DNA of 64,000 bases from NCBI RefSeq assembly GCF_914767665.1, contig NC_059501.1, forward strand, positions 54,188,798-54,252,797, in the 5' to 3' direction. The stretch comes from Harmonia axyridis (lineage: Eukaryota; Arthropoda; Insecta; Coleoptera; Coccinellidae). Position numbers and translations under genes: made by a program. Below are positions 10,563 through 21,924 of the stretch, piece after piece. The notes beneath the pieces were generated by a model. It was not told where the DNA came from and searched no databases. It saw nothing but the letters and a program-made list of their open reading frames with translations. Each line of letters opens with the position of its first letter. Position 1 is the first letter of the stretch.

Positions 10563-11990
10563 ATCTTCTCAAGCTAATATTTGGTTTGCCACCCTGTATA
10601 TTATATTAACTTCTTGATTCGAATTTTACAATAATAACAACTTAAATAAAGGTCAGTTTGAAAAATATCACAATATGCAAAATTGTAAGGCATTTTACAT
10701 CCAGAGATCCCAATAAATACGCGGCCAGGAATAATTTTCACGACAGGGGAGTGTCATGAATCTCTGCGATGCCGGAAACAGCTGATAACCCCCGTTTCGT
10801 TCCGTAGAAAGTGGTTTGAGGCTAACAAGAGTGAAAAAATCAACGGTGCTTCCCTCCTCTCTGGAGGCCCTTATACGTGACAAGCATTCGGTAGTATTCA
10901 AACCATCCCACGTTCGGTACCGATGACAAAAACAGTCTTTTATCATAATCGAGGGTGTAATCGAGCAAAGGATAAACTTTTCTAAAACTTCCCTATGATT
11001 TTTTTTTTAGCTTGGGTTAAAACTTGTACATATATACTTGTGGAATAAATAATAGGATCAAAATAAAATTCGAAATTTTTAGCGGTTTTTCAAATGGTTG
11101 GATTTTCGGTAACAATGGTCGTATCTCAATTTGAAAAAAAAACTTAAACTTAAAGCTTGTAGTTTATTGTTTAGAGATCTCATGATGAAAAAATTTTTCA
11201 AGCAACGTGTATCTCTCAATCCTAATGAATACAGAATCAGAAATTTCTGCGAAATTTTTTTCTATTTTTTTTTTATCATTTGGAAGTTTTTTTTGAAAAT
11301 TCGATCGAATGAAACAGAAAAACCACTCCATGGATCGAATTAAAATTCTCTGGGAATTTTTTGGTGATATTGAACTGTAAAACGCATACTCAACATTGAT
11401 GGTTCTTTTCGATATTTTCAGTTCAGCGCTTGATTATCCGAAAAGCCTCCAAAAGCCCTTTTTTTATCAACTTTTCAAATCAATGTAAAGAAGGAAAAGA
11501 AATCCTTTCCGAAAATCCAATAGCTACTTCTAGTAGAGAATTAATTCAAGATTTCAAAACATCCCTTAAATTTGCTGTTCAATCATTGATTGGTCCTTTT
11601 CAATTCATTTCGATATTTCAGTTTGATATTTCCGCGAGAAGTGCACGCATCGAAATTTTGAAGAAAGAATATTGAAGCAGAATGAACAAGTTATCTCATC
11701 CATATAGTGGCTAAGTTGGAAAAAAAAATTTCAAGTCTGTATGACAAAAATGAAAACTGAAAACCATATTCATTAATTCATACGTTCATTTGGTTCTCAT
11801 TTTCTAAGTTCTCTCGAGAAGTTCTCGAATTAATTGCTATTTCTTGGAAAAAATAATTGAAGGTGGTCTAATAGAAATTGTGTATTCATCGAGCGAAATG
11901 TATGAAATCAAACCTGTTTCATGGAATATATACAAGGTGCCTCAGGAGTAACCGTCCCTACTCTTACCAGAGGTAGAGTCGGACTAGGTG
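10563..11990. other. Intergenic AT-rich DNA with a GC-richer island at 10690-10950
   Basis: Most of this stretch is A/T homopolymer-rich with no motif I recognise. The interval 10690-10950 is clearly richer in G+C and stays open in one frame on each strand for more than 60 codons, yet has no recognisable domain. It could be an exon, an old element or conserved non-coding DNA. I cannot decide. Confidence 0.4.
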
Positions 11991-12049
11991 AGTACGGATT
12001 GACAACCAAAAATTAATTTTTGCCTTTCCTAAAAAAAGGTACAGGGTGA

Positions 12050-12795
12050 GTTTGCATATTGAATATCTAATTCAGAAGCTCAGACGCTTGTTGTCGAAAT
12101 TCAAACACCTAAAACATAATAGAATGAGAATATATTATGCACTTTTGGAATCCCAGCTTCGATATGGTGTAGTTTCATGGGGATGAGCCTATAATAATGA
12201 AGTAAATCACTTGGAATCTGTTCAAAAATGGATTCTCAAGATTATACTAAATAGAGAGAGAACTTTCCCATCAGATTTATTGTCTTGCAATACTGGTGGA
12301 ACAGAAAAAATTAAGATAAAGACATTTTTATCTCATGATCACAGGACTAGATCGAGGGATGGTTACTTGGTAGTTACACATGTAAATAAAACACTAACAC
12401 AGATATTTTTCTCATATCTTGCTCCTCGAACATATAATAAACTTCCACCTGAAATAAAACAGCTTAATTCACTGAACATGTTCAGGAGATACACCAAAAA
12501 CCGGATATTAAGCTTACCTCGAACTACAGTTCATGCATACATTAATCTTAAAAATCACTAAATTTTGAAAACTAGTCATCATCCTCTTTAAACTTTGAAT
12601 GTACAATTTCTTTTTTTTTCTGTCTCTCGTTAATGTTGAAACCTGTTAGGGCTGTTTCATTCAGTAGATGATTTTCCTTTGTTCTTATTACCGTAGCCAA
12701 GTTTATACTTTTTAATTTACGCAGATAATGTATCTTCTCTGTTGACACTTTCTATCATGTACTGGGTTTCTATAAAATTCATTATTATTATTATA
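12050..12795 (+). pseudogene. 3' end of a non-LTR retrotransposon (RT C-terminus, UTR, tail)
   Basis: Translation gives MRIYYALLESQLRYGVVSWG, a stop, then YNNEVNHLESVQKWILKIIL and, to a stop at 12561, DHRTRSRDGYLVVTHVNK and FFSYLAPRTYNKLPPEIKQL. This is the usual C-terminal region after the RT in Jockey/CR1-group elements. An AT-rich 3' UTR follows and ends in an ATT-type tail at about 12779-12795. The RT core is missing, so it is 5'-truncated. It may belong to the same family as the minus-strand relic at 26133-26990. Confidence 0.7.
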
Positions 12796-13378
12796 TTACT
12801 TATGGAGATAATGAAACCATCATCAGAAGCAAACTTATCGGCAGAATTTATTGGAACTTCGGAAGTTATTGACACAAGTTGAGGTCGAGTCAGAGATATA
12901 TTTCAATATTTCAGGACCGAACTCATTATTTCTCACGTATTCAATTTGAAATCATTCATAAAATTATCATCTTTCCAATAATCACATATATACCGCTTCA
13001 ATACGCGGTATCACTCAATGTGGTCACATCTAACATTCTTTTTTTATGAATTTTTGAGTTTGGACGAATTTCGAAAAATGTTATTCATTTAAATGAAAAA
13101 GACTGTGATATCTCGTAATTGAACATGCAACGACAAATTCTTTTTGAAATATCATTCAGAAGGTCAGGAGCTTCAATAAAATCAATCATTGATGAAACTA
13201 CAACAGTATGTCAAATATCGAATTTCAGTAATGAGTCATAAATAAAGAATGATTTTTTTATATTGGACTACAGTAAAAGTTATTCGCAGAGTTGTTCGAA
13301 TAGAAAATCATTCGCTTATTTTTTAATATAACGCAAATGTTGATTATTTTATTCAACAAGTCGATCGGATATATTCAG
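12796..13378. other. AT-rich intergenic DNA, nothing recognised
   Basis: No open frame of interest, tandem repeat or inverted repeat stands out. It forms the left flank of the Penelope-like insertion. Confidence 0.5.
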
Positions 13379-13390
13379 CATTAGCCATAT

Positions 13391-13637
13391 CTGATTTACT
13401 TGACAGGGTTGAAGGTCAGGTTGTTGGAACAAAAACCATCTCTCAGACCATTGCCGACATGTTTCGATTTTATTCTAAAATCTTCTTCGGGGCTCTAAAA
13501 TAAATTACAAGATTTTTTGAAACACTTAAAAATGTACTAAGTTGGAATATGCAATGGGACATCACATTTGTACAACAATTGAATAAATAATTACATGGAT
13601 ATCTGAACAATAAAATGCAATAACAAGTTTCAAAAAC
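13391..13637 (-). repeat. Inverted left terminal repeat of the Penelope-like element with decayed hammerhead-like core
   Basis: The reverse complement matches 15153-15400 with scattered differences. The hammerhead-like stretch lies at 13453-13495 on the minus strand. Its conserved core reads CCGAAGA instead of CTGAAGA, a substitution at an essential position of the CUGANGA core, so this copy should not self-cleave. Confidence 0.8.
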
Positions 13638-13641
13638 CTCT

Positions 13642-14820
13642 TTCGAGTTCATAGTTAGTAGAAAGAATGTAATCCTCCCAGATAACTATGTCCTTGTTTC
13701 TCTTGATGTAACATCTTTATACACGAATATACCTATTGATCTTGCCATTAAATTGATAGAAAATAAATGGAATCAAATCGAGCAACATATAACCCTATCG
13801 ATTCAAGACTTCTTACAAATTTTCAATTTTTGTATTGAAAGCAGTTTCTTCATCTTTAACAACAAATATTATGAACAAATTTTTGGACTTGGAATGGGGA
13901 ACTGTCTTGCTCTTGTGGTGGCTGACATTGTTATGGTAGAAGTTCAAAGAAGTGAGACCATCACTGTGTTTAACAGCGTACATTCACGATTGAAATTCAC
14001 CATTGAGTTCGAATCACAGGAGGGCACCTTACCTTTTCTGGACGTTTTGCTGATGATACGCAGTAATGAAATAAAATATAATTTCGAGAACAAAAATATA
14101 GTATCGAAAACCGACTTTTTCAGGAGTTTTAAATTTTAATTCAAAGCACACCATCACACAAAAAAATAATATTATCAACAATTTGAAAAATAGAGCTCTG
14201 AAACTGTCATCTCCCGAATTTCACCAAGATAACTCAAACCAAATAAAATCTATTCTACAGAAAAATGACTACCCCACCAAGATTATATAGGAAATGATTT
14301 ACAGAAGGAGTCGAGAACGGATTCAAGACGAAATAGTCGAAAACAAAAAATTTTACGCCCTGACTTACGTTGAGGGTTTATCTGAGCAGATCAAAAGAAC
14401 TATTTTATCGCTTAGTGTCGACATAGCTTTTCGATCTGATAACACTAACAGAAAGCTTTTCACAAAGTTGAAGAGTACAAATCCGAAAGAATTGTTAAGT
14501 AATGTTTTCTACAAGATTTGTTGTAGAAAGGGAATGTCAGTCAACATATATAGGACAAACAGGTCGGTATCTTAAGGACAGAATCTCCGAACATAAGAGA
14601 GATTCCCTGAATATACTCAACCCTCCAAAAAAAAAAAGGAGAACAACACTGCTCTAGCGGAACATGTGTCAAATACATTCTATTGATTTTAACATCGATT
14701 CAATAAAAATATTGGGACACCAAAAAATTTTGACAAAACGCTTACTACATGAAATGATAATATATTAAAACAAGATGAAAAATTCATTAAAAGGAGAACA
14801 TACATTGAAGGTTTGAATAC
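13642..14820 (+). pseudogene. Penelope-type RT plus GIY-YIG endonuclease, 5'-truncated, YxDD lost
   Basis: The frame opens with FIVSRKNVILPDNY and motif A VLVSLDVTSLYTNIP, then GLGMGNCLALVVADIVMVE. It passes directly to a FNSVHSRLKFTIEFE segment, so the part that normally holds the YxDD catalytic box is missing. FLDVLLM follows, and after breaks FYALTYVEGLSEQIKRTIL and NVFYKICC. A frameshift then leads to YIGQTGRYLKDRISEHKRDS, the GIY-YIG nuclease signature in its Penelope form, and ALAEHVSN. Inactive because of truncation, deletion and frameshifts. Confidence 0.85.
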
Positions 14821-15152
14821 GGCCTTTCACTATCTCATCAACAAAATAAAAGAAAATATAACTTGAACTAATTATTCAAATTGAATGTCAAAGTCATTTA
14901 TGTAGATATAAATAGTAGCCATTAGTTACTTGTATGCATATGTAGTATCAGAGCGGTCTGTTTTCGATTTATCAGTTCTTTCGTTAAATTCTAATTCGAT
15001 GGTGTCCAAAAGTATTATTTATTTAATATATTTCATGGTTCTGACGAAAAAAACCACAAAATAGACAGTAAGTAATTGTTTTCCCTTTTTAATGTAAAAT
15101 CATCAAGTACCTGTATGCTGAGCTGAATTATTATCAATGTTTTCTCACTGTT

Positions 15153-15400
15153 CGTTTTTGAAATTTGTTGTTGCATTGTATAGTTCAGATATTCATGTAA
15201 TTATTTATTCAATTGTTGTACAAATGTGATGTCCCATTGCATATTCCAACATAATTCATTTATAAGTGTTTTAAAAAATCTTGTAATTTATTTTAGAGCC
15301 CTGAAGAAGATTTTAGAATAAAATCGAAACATGTCGGCAATGGTCTGAGAAATGGTTTTTGTTCCAACAACCTGACCTTCAACCCTGTCAAGTAAATCAG
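15153..15400 (+). repeat. Right terminal repeat of the Penelope-like element
   Basis: Inverted partner of 13391-13637. It contains the better-preserved hammerhead-like motif at 15296-15338. Terminal repeats of Penelope-like elements are known sites of hammerhead ribozymes. Confidence 0.8.
15296..15338 (+). ncRNA. Hammerhead-ribozyme-like motif
   Basis: Elements in order: GAGCC (stem I strand), CTGAAGA (core CUGANGA), one extra A, a perfect six-pair hairpin GATTTT/AAAATC with loop AGAAT (stem II), GAAA, a minimal AC-AT-GT stem III, cleavage triplet GTC, and GGC to close a three-pair stem I. The short stem III matches hammerheads reported in Penelope-like elements. The extra A before stem II is unusual, so activity is uncertain. 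Confidence 0.6.
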
Positions 15401-15445
15401 TTCATCAGTAAAAAAGGTCTCAAGTAAAAAATTCATTAGCCATAT

Positions 15446-16250
15446 TCTTCAATTCTCCTCATATGACCAAAACACTTCGATTTCTTCAGTTTATCGAGTG
15501 TTTTATATTTTTGCATTTCATTTTATTTATTGAACATATTAATACAAACAGGCATCTCAACCGAACACAGTACTGACATATTAATATTAAGTAGTGTTAT
15601 TCAAGAGACCCCGAATTAACTTCAAATTGTACCTTCAGACATCATTTAAATTATTTTTATTTGAGTAATGATCAAATGAATTAATTTTGTATTAGAAAAG
15701 GTTTCAGCGATTTTTGTTTATAATTATTTTTTGGTCATCGATATACATAATATGTATATCGATATATATTTTTCAGAATCATAAAACGCCACATTCATTG
15801 TGATGAATAATTAAAGTCCGTTCAATGATTATTATTGAAATATTATATTCAAAATTGAATTAATAGGAATCGGCATTATGCACCCACATGTTTTATGAAC
15901 CATATTCAAATTTCATTCCCAATGATAAAAAAATCCCATTGTCAATTTCAGCATTCGGGTTATTTATTTTGTCACTCAAAAATCGAATAGCACAACTTTC
16001 GAAATTGATTTTAGTTTTCAACGTAATGAGGGGCCATATTGTAAAACATCTTTCAGAATTCCGATTATGATTGAAATTTTCACAGTTGCCTCTACCTGCT
16101 TCCCAATTTCATGTCTATAAGTTCGAGGCTTCTTAAAGTGACTTATTCATTATGAAATAATTCATTATAGAATTGAATTTCAAAAGAAATTGTCTTGTAG
16201 TCTTACAGGACGTGATGTAGTCCTTTATTGTATCAGCAATATAATGGAAA
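15446..16250. other. AT-rich intergenic DNA, one short palindrome
   Basis: No gene is recognised. A short palindrome built on TCGATATACATA and its complement lies at about 15738-15763. The 60-codon open frame at 15888-16070 has no recognisable content. Confidence 0.45.
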
Positions 16251-16254
16251 AATA

Positions 16255-16905
16255 TATGGAAAGTAGCGCATTTTTCATAGCTTACTCAATTTCAAAACTG
16301 TGTATTGCTCATAAGTAATGTGAGATATTTTATTCCACACGACATTTTGCCCACACCTCGCTTGGCAGAAATTGTTTTAATTTGTGCAGTTGTAGAAGTA
16401 GTAAAGTGCGCAATATGTGGAGAATAGTATATTGTGCAACAAGTGAGGAACGTCCAACTTTTCTCACGAGTGTGGAAGTTTGTGACACGAATTTGAAAAG
16501 CTAGTGTCGCAAACACACGGGTGAGAAAAGGACTTTCTCCACATGTTGCACACTATACTTTTCCTACAACTGCAACAAATTTAAATAATCCAAGTAATTC
16601 AAAACGGCCTTCGTTGACAGTATCTATTCATTTATTGTGTTTCGAAAGAAACGACTTCTCAAAAACCTAATTCAATTGGTCTACCAAGCGAGGTGTGGGC
16701 AAAGTGCCGTGTGAAATAATATTTCTCACATTATGATCAATACATAGTTTTGAAATTGATTAAGCTATGAAGAATACGCTACTTTCCATAGCAGTTGTAG
16801 GAAAAGTCATTTTCTCACTTGTATATTTGCGGCACTAGCCTTTCCGGCTCCTTCCACACTCGTGAGAAAAGTTGGACTGTCTCCACTTGTTGCACATATA
16901 CTATT
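16255..16905. repeat. Unclassified inverted-repeat element
   Basis: Arms of about 115 bp at 16255-16373 and 16676-16794 are inverted copies, sharing CCCACACCTCGCTTGG and TATGGAAAGTAGCG. A second nested inversion pairs CTTTTCCTACAACTGC (about 16556) with its complement (about 16791). Short blocks such as CTCACGAGTGTGGAAG recur on both strands. No coding content. It is likely a decayed foldback element; ends and target duplication were not resolved. Confidence 0.65.
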
Positions 16906-18496
16906 TTTTTGTTTATTACCTTAGGTTTCAGAGTTGGTTGAATTATAGCATCTGCTTTGAATTCTGGATTCAAACGAATCATTGATTTGGTACAATTATC
17001 TTTCATTCATAGATTTATTTTATTTATTATAACAAAGGGATGAGAATTTAGATGGTGCCTATAAACTCAAAAAAGGCAATATTTTGAAATATTCAAGAAA
17101 ATGAAGAGTGTTTGAAAAGTAGAACTAAACCAAAATAATCCAGGGTGGAATATTTGATACTTGTTAACAACAAATGTTTGTGAGGTTTTTTGATGTAATA
17201 AAGTCGCAAAGTCATTATTATTATTCATTATTATCATTTTTGACTCAAATTCATTGAGAAAAAAAATAATACAAATACTTACAAAATCAAGGAATTTCAC
17301 AGGTGCAAAAAGCTTTTACACTTGCGTTATGCAAGTTGAGCATACATTCCTACTGTATTCCAGAAAAAATTCATATTATTACATTTTATACACTTGCAAG
17401 AAATTTATCGGCCAATAAAAATTTCCCGCGGAATGAAATAAAAAAATGAATATTTCAGGAATAACACACTCCACAAATTCAAACTTTGGCTTGTTGATGT
17501 ATAATACCAGTTTCAATCTTGTAGCACACTATCATAATTATCACGTATCCATTAGCATTAAAATTTCAAGCAGAATGAACTAATAAAGTGATAGTAATAG
17601 AAATTTTGTGTAAAAATATTATTCATTGATAATTTAGTATTTCAAGCCTCATTCAAGAATTTACTAATTTTTGTTGTATCAAAGTGTGATTCCCAATAGT
17701 GGCATCTTGTACTTCCGAGAATACTACTTGAATTATCATTCTATCGATACAGTGAAGCCTTCGGTTTCAAAGAGGGTTCTCATTAAGCCATGTCAATTCC
17801 AGCTTTACCTGGTGACATCGAACGCAAAGATTATCCGAAGATCAAAAGTCTCACATCGACGTCATCAGAACTCTATAATGGCCTCACCTCAAAGGGCAAA
17901 AGGCCATTCCGGCAGACCCGACATCATAACAACCCTTCAACAAGATGGCAAGGCGCAGTTATTCATGAGTGTAGGCACCTTTATAAGACCCCTCAATATT
18001 TCCATCTAGTTGATTATTCATAGAACTTCATGACTGACGTAGGACGGCGCACAGAGTTACACACACGTTGTTAGATTCGACTTCATTTAATTGAATTCGT
18101 GGGACTCTCTGATTGGAATTTGGAATGTCTGCGGCATGGGTTGAATCGTGAATTACCATTCTGTTTGCCAGTAATGCGTTAGGGTCCAATTAAGTTGAGT
18201 TTGTTTAAGTAGAAGAAAAATATTTCTATGGACAATCTGATTTTTACTCCCAAATCTTTACTGATGTATAAATATATTAGTTTCAAATACATTCCAATTA
18301 GATAGAACTCCATAAGAATCATTGAATATTTTCTAGGAATTCCAGAATGCTCATATTGTACAAGGTGTCTAGTCTACTTTACTAAGTTCAAAACTTCAAG
18401 ACGATATTCGACATGTTATTCCCTACAAAAAATGTAATATAACACATGGTCGAAATATTGACGGTAAGTTTTCAATTCATTATTTTTTATTTTTAT
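16906..18496. other. Mostly AT-rich DNA; open stretch at 17671-18023
   Basis: Two overlapping plus-strand open frames occur at 17671-18009 and 17790-18023 in a GC-richer patch. The second starts MSIPALPGDIERKDYPK and holds 77 residues. No domain is recognised and no splice context is convincing. The rest shows nothing. Confidence 0.35.
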
Positions 18497-19306
18497 AGTT
18501 ATTTATAATACAAGTGCAGAAGGCATTGATATTCTTCCACGAGTTCAAAATTCAGTTCAAAGTGGCGAGTTTTGGAATGAACGAGTGGTAGAATGAGCCT
18601 TCTGTACGAGTATTATACATTATTTTCTCTAATTCATTGCATTTTCATTGAAATTATTGAAATATTTCCATAAATATAATTTAGTGGTTTTTGCATTGAA
18701 AAATGTTGGTTGGCAGAACTGATTTCTTTAAGGCAAATTGATGAATTGACAGATAAAGCCGTGGCGGAAAGTTCGGAGTACCAACATAGAATAATAAAAT
18801 ATAACCATGAAAACTGTGCGTTTCTGATATATTCTCGCACGATTTTGTTCTACAAGATGTGGAAGAATGAACGGAATAACCACAGAATTAGAGAATAGTT
18901 ATTTATAATACAAGTGCAGAAGGCATTGATATTCTTCCACGAGTTCAAAATTCAAAAACGAGCCACGAAGTGGCGAGTTTTGGAATGAACGAGTGGTAGA
19001 ATGAGCCTTCTGTACGAGTATTATACATTATTTTCTCTAATTCATTGCATTTTCATTGAAATTAATGAAAAATTTCCATAAATATAATTTAGTGATTTTT
19101 GCATTGAAAAATGTTGGTTGGCAGAACTGATTTCTTTAAGGCAATTTGATGAATTGACAGATAAAGCCGTAGCGGAAAGTTAGGAGGGCCAACATAGAAT
19201 AATAAAATATAACCATGAAAACTGTGCGTTTCTGACATATTCTCGCACGATTTTGTTCTACAAGATGTGGAAGAATGAACGGAATAACCACAGAATTAGA
19301 GAAAAG
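18497..19306 (+). repeat. Tandem repeat, two units of about 400 bp with a hairpin head
   Basis: Units begin AGTTATTTATAATAC at 18497 and 18897. The first ~125 bp of each is an imperfect palindrome with outer arms TATAATAC/GTATTATA and an inner hairpin around CCACGAAGTGG. The rest is a conserved AT-rich body (MAELISLRQIDELTDKAVAE-like in one frame), probably not coding because the frame is lost in the second unit. Confidence 0.8.
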
Positions 19307-19589
19307 AATATTTCGTTTCTTCTTCGCTTCTTAATAGATATTATTGTTAAGAATGTAAAGTGGTATCGTTATCAGGTATGTACAATTTCAAATACGTCAT
19401 GTTCCTTTTATTGTCAGTACTGTGGAAATATTTGAATTATAGTTTCCAAATATTCTCAGTTTGCAACTTCCAAATAAAACCAAAACACAATTTTTTCCGG
19501 TAGCCTTATTGCGATTTTTGTTTATGTTTTAGAATATGGATATATTCATCGCTTCTTAAATGGAATTACAAACCTATATGACCCAATTT

Positions 19590-20030
19590 GGATTTTATAA
19601 AAAATATTTTGTCTTAGCATGACGATATTTAGGCCTTGTAAGATCTCTAAGAAGATAAAAGCAAGTATGGAGAGCTGGTAGTGTTGTATATAAATTTTGT
19701 TACTGTGTCCCAATCTGGCATATCACTTAACCTAGTGGTAATGTTTGAACATTCCCATGTTACCAGAAATTTATTTTCTGGCTCAAATTCTATTCGGCTT
19801 AGGGGTGCGTTGTACTTCCCATTTAACCAACCGCCTTTGTTATTACGAATACGTATAGGTCAAAATAGATTTTGTGTTTTTGTTCAATATTTTCTCCCAC
19901 ATTTTGTAATATCACATGCCTACCGGTGAAGGACTTCCAGAGCAATGTGTACTGTCTCAAAAAAACAGACTTTCTCCAAATTACATCTTACTCCAATAAT
20001 ACAGACAATGATGAAGACTATTATGAAGGA
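19590..20030 (+). repeat. Dispersed repeat, inverted copy of 10096-10562
   Basis: Inverted partner of the 10-kb copy. It lies between two blocks of the 400-bp hairpin repeat, which suggests it inserted there or that the blocks were copied around it. It lacks a ~21-bp segment present in the 10-kb copy near the TCGACCCACTT position. Confidence 0.75.
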
Positions 20031-20149
20031 ATGAAAATGTTTGAAGGTATATTGTCAAAAGAAATACTGCATCATTACACTATACAGCGCCAGTAACTAT
20101 GTGTATGCCTTTCTGAATGACCATTTTCCCGAATATTAGATTTGAAAAT

Positions 20150-20704
20150 AGTTATTTATAATACAAATGCAGAAGGCATTGATATTCTTCTATGAGTTGA
20201 AAATTCAAAAACGAGCCACGAAGTGGCGTTTCTGATATATTCTCGCACGATTTTGTTCTACAAGATGTGGAAGAATGAACGGAATAACCACAGAATTAGA
20301 GAATAGTTATTTATAATACAAGTGCAGAAGGCATTGTTATTCTTCCACGAGTTCAAAATTCAAAAACGAGCCACGAAGTGGCGAGTTTTGGAATGAACGA
20401 GTGGTAGAATGAGCCTTCTGTACGAGTATTATAAATTATTTTCTCTAATTCATTGCATTTTCATTGAAATTAATGAAATATTTCCATGAATATAATTTAG
20501 TGATTTTTGCATTGAAAAATGTTGGTTGGCAGAACTGATTATTTTAAGGCAATTTGATGAATTGACAGATAAAGCCGTAGCGGAAAGTTCGGAGTGTCAA
20601 CATAGAATAATAAAATATAACCATGAAAACTGTGCGTTTCTGATATATTCTCGCACGATTTTGTTCTACAAGATGTGGAATAACCACAGAATTAGAGAAA
20701 AGAA
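20150..20704 (+). repeat. Second block of the 400-bp hairpin tandem repeat
   Basis: A 154-bp deleted unit (20150-20303) joins directly to a full unit (20304-20704). The deletion removes everything between the inner hairpin and the GTTTCTGATATATTCTCGC block. The full unit keeps the terminal TATAATAC hairpin. Confidence 0.8.
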
Positions 20705-21027
20705 TATTTCGTTTTTTTTCATAAAATCAATCACATAAAGTTATCCTTTTAGTCTAATCAAATTCGATAAAATATCTCAAAAGAACATGAAATTGGCTAT
20801 CACATGAGATTTTTTATGCCAAAATTACTTTCTGCGTTCGTGGTAGGCAGATAAACATAACTATACTTCGGTGAACAATATCAATCATATTTTTCCAATA
20901 GACTAATGAAAAATGAATGAATGAAATGAATGTTTTTTTTTCAGCAAAAACTATCCCATTTAGGGATCTTTCGAATGATTCATCAATTTTTATACTAGCT
21001 GCTTGTTTTCTGCCTCAATAATTTTTA

Positions 21028-21312
21028 TTCTGTAACTCGATTAGAAACGAACGAATCAAATCGTAATCTGAGAAATCGAAATTTGATTTTATTTGTATTC
21101 AATTCGTTTTCAATCGCAGAATGTAATTCGTAATTGATGTCCATAGTAATTTTACAGTAAAATTACTATGGTGTTCTGTAACTGTATGGAATTGGTGTTC
21201 TGTAACTCAAGTGAAATTTTTACTTGAGTTACAGAACACCAATTCGAAACGATTCTTTTGCATTTCTATTCGATCCATACCATCTCTATTCGATTTGAAG
21301 TTACAGAATAGG
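21028..21312. repeat. Small palindrome-rich inverted-repeat element
   Basis: Two strong palindromes: CCATAGTAATTTTAC with its complement at 21141-21171, and GAATTGGTGTTCTGTAACTC with its complement at 21189-21246. Outer ends TTCTGTAACT (21028) and its complement AGTTACAGAA (about 21300) suggest a miniature inverted-repeat element with internal duplications of its terminus. Confidence 0.6.
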
Positions 21313-21544
21313 ATTGAATATCATAGCTAATCATGAAAACAACAAGAAATAGGAGATTATTCAAACCTGATTTTCTTCTATTTTGAAACTCTCAATGATT
21401 GAATCAGTTGCTTTCTCTGATTGAATATTGGAGTTACTCTCACTTGAACTATTAATTTATCTGTCGGGTCAAACGAATTAACTAAATTTTATTAATACAT
21501 ATCATAAAAAAAAAGTTAGTAGAGAGGACAAAATGGTGAAGAAA

Positions 21545-21920
21545 TTCGCTTTGAATAATTAACCAATTAACTCATAGTAAATGTGCAAATTGCCTTGTTC
21601 AATACATTTCATACATCGCTTTCTCACTGAATCTACAACCCTGCGTAGTTCAGAAAATTTCTGAGCCTTTTCTGCACAACACAATTCGATTTTTTGTATC
21701 AGATCATCTCGTGTTAGAACGCATATTTGATAAACTTTTCCTTTTAATGTGCTCCAGACATAAAATTCCAAAGGAATAAGATCCGGGCTCCTTGGTGGCC
21801 ATCTTATAATGAACCGTACCTTCTAATTCTAATCCATTGTTCTCCGGAATATTCATTCAGTTGGTCCTTCACATTCCGACTATCATGAGCTAAGCAGCCA
21901 TCCATTTAAAACCAAAAGTT
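21545..21920 (-). pseudogene. Mariner/Tc1-family transposase C-terminal fragment
   Basis: Minus-strand frames give a NEYSGEQW stretch and a KWPPRSPDL-like stretch (frame-broken), then PLEFYVWSTLKGKVYQ and DDLIQKIELC, ending VRKRCMKCIEQGNLHIYYEL. This is the familiar C-terminal signature of insect IS630/Tc1/mariner transposases around the third acidic residue. The upstream catalytic domain and DNA-binding domain are missing. Confidence 0.7.
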
Positions 21921-21924
21921 TTGT

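Larger units (their letters stand above)
13391..15433 (+). mobile_element. Penelope-like retroelement flanked by inverted terminal repeats
   Basis: A 12-bp duplication, CATTAGCCATAT, lies at 13379-13390 and 15434-15445. Inside are inverted copies of a roughly 247-bp repeat (13391-13637 and 15153-15400). Between them, on the plus strand, is a 5'-truncated Penelope-type RT followed by a GIY-YIG endonuclease. Penelope-like elements are known to carry terminal repeats in either orientation and to make variable-length target duplications. The 33 bp after the right repeat looks like extra terminal sequence. Confidence 0.85.

Noticed and set aside
18634..20738. Repeated MAELI..LRQ.DELTDKAVAE open frame considered as a protein repeat family
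   Set aside because: The frame is broken by a stop in one unit (GGAAAGTTAGGAG) and absent in another; conservation is at DNA level across non-coding parts too.
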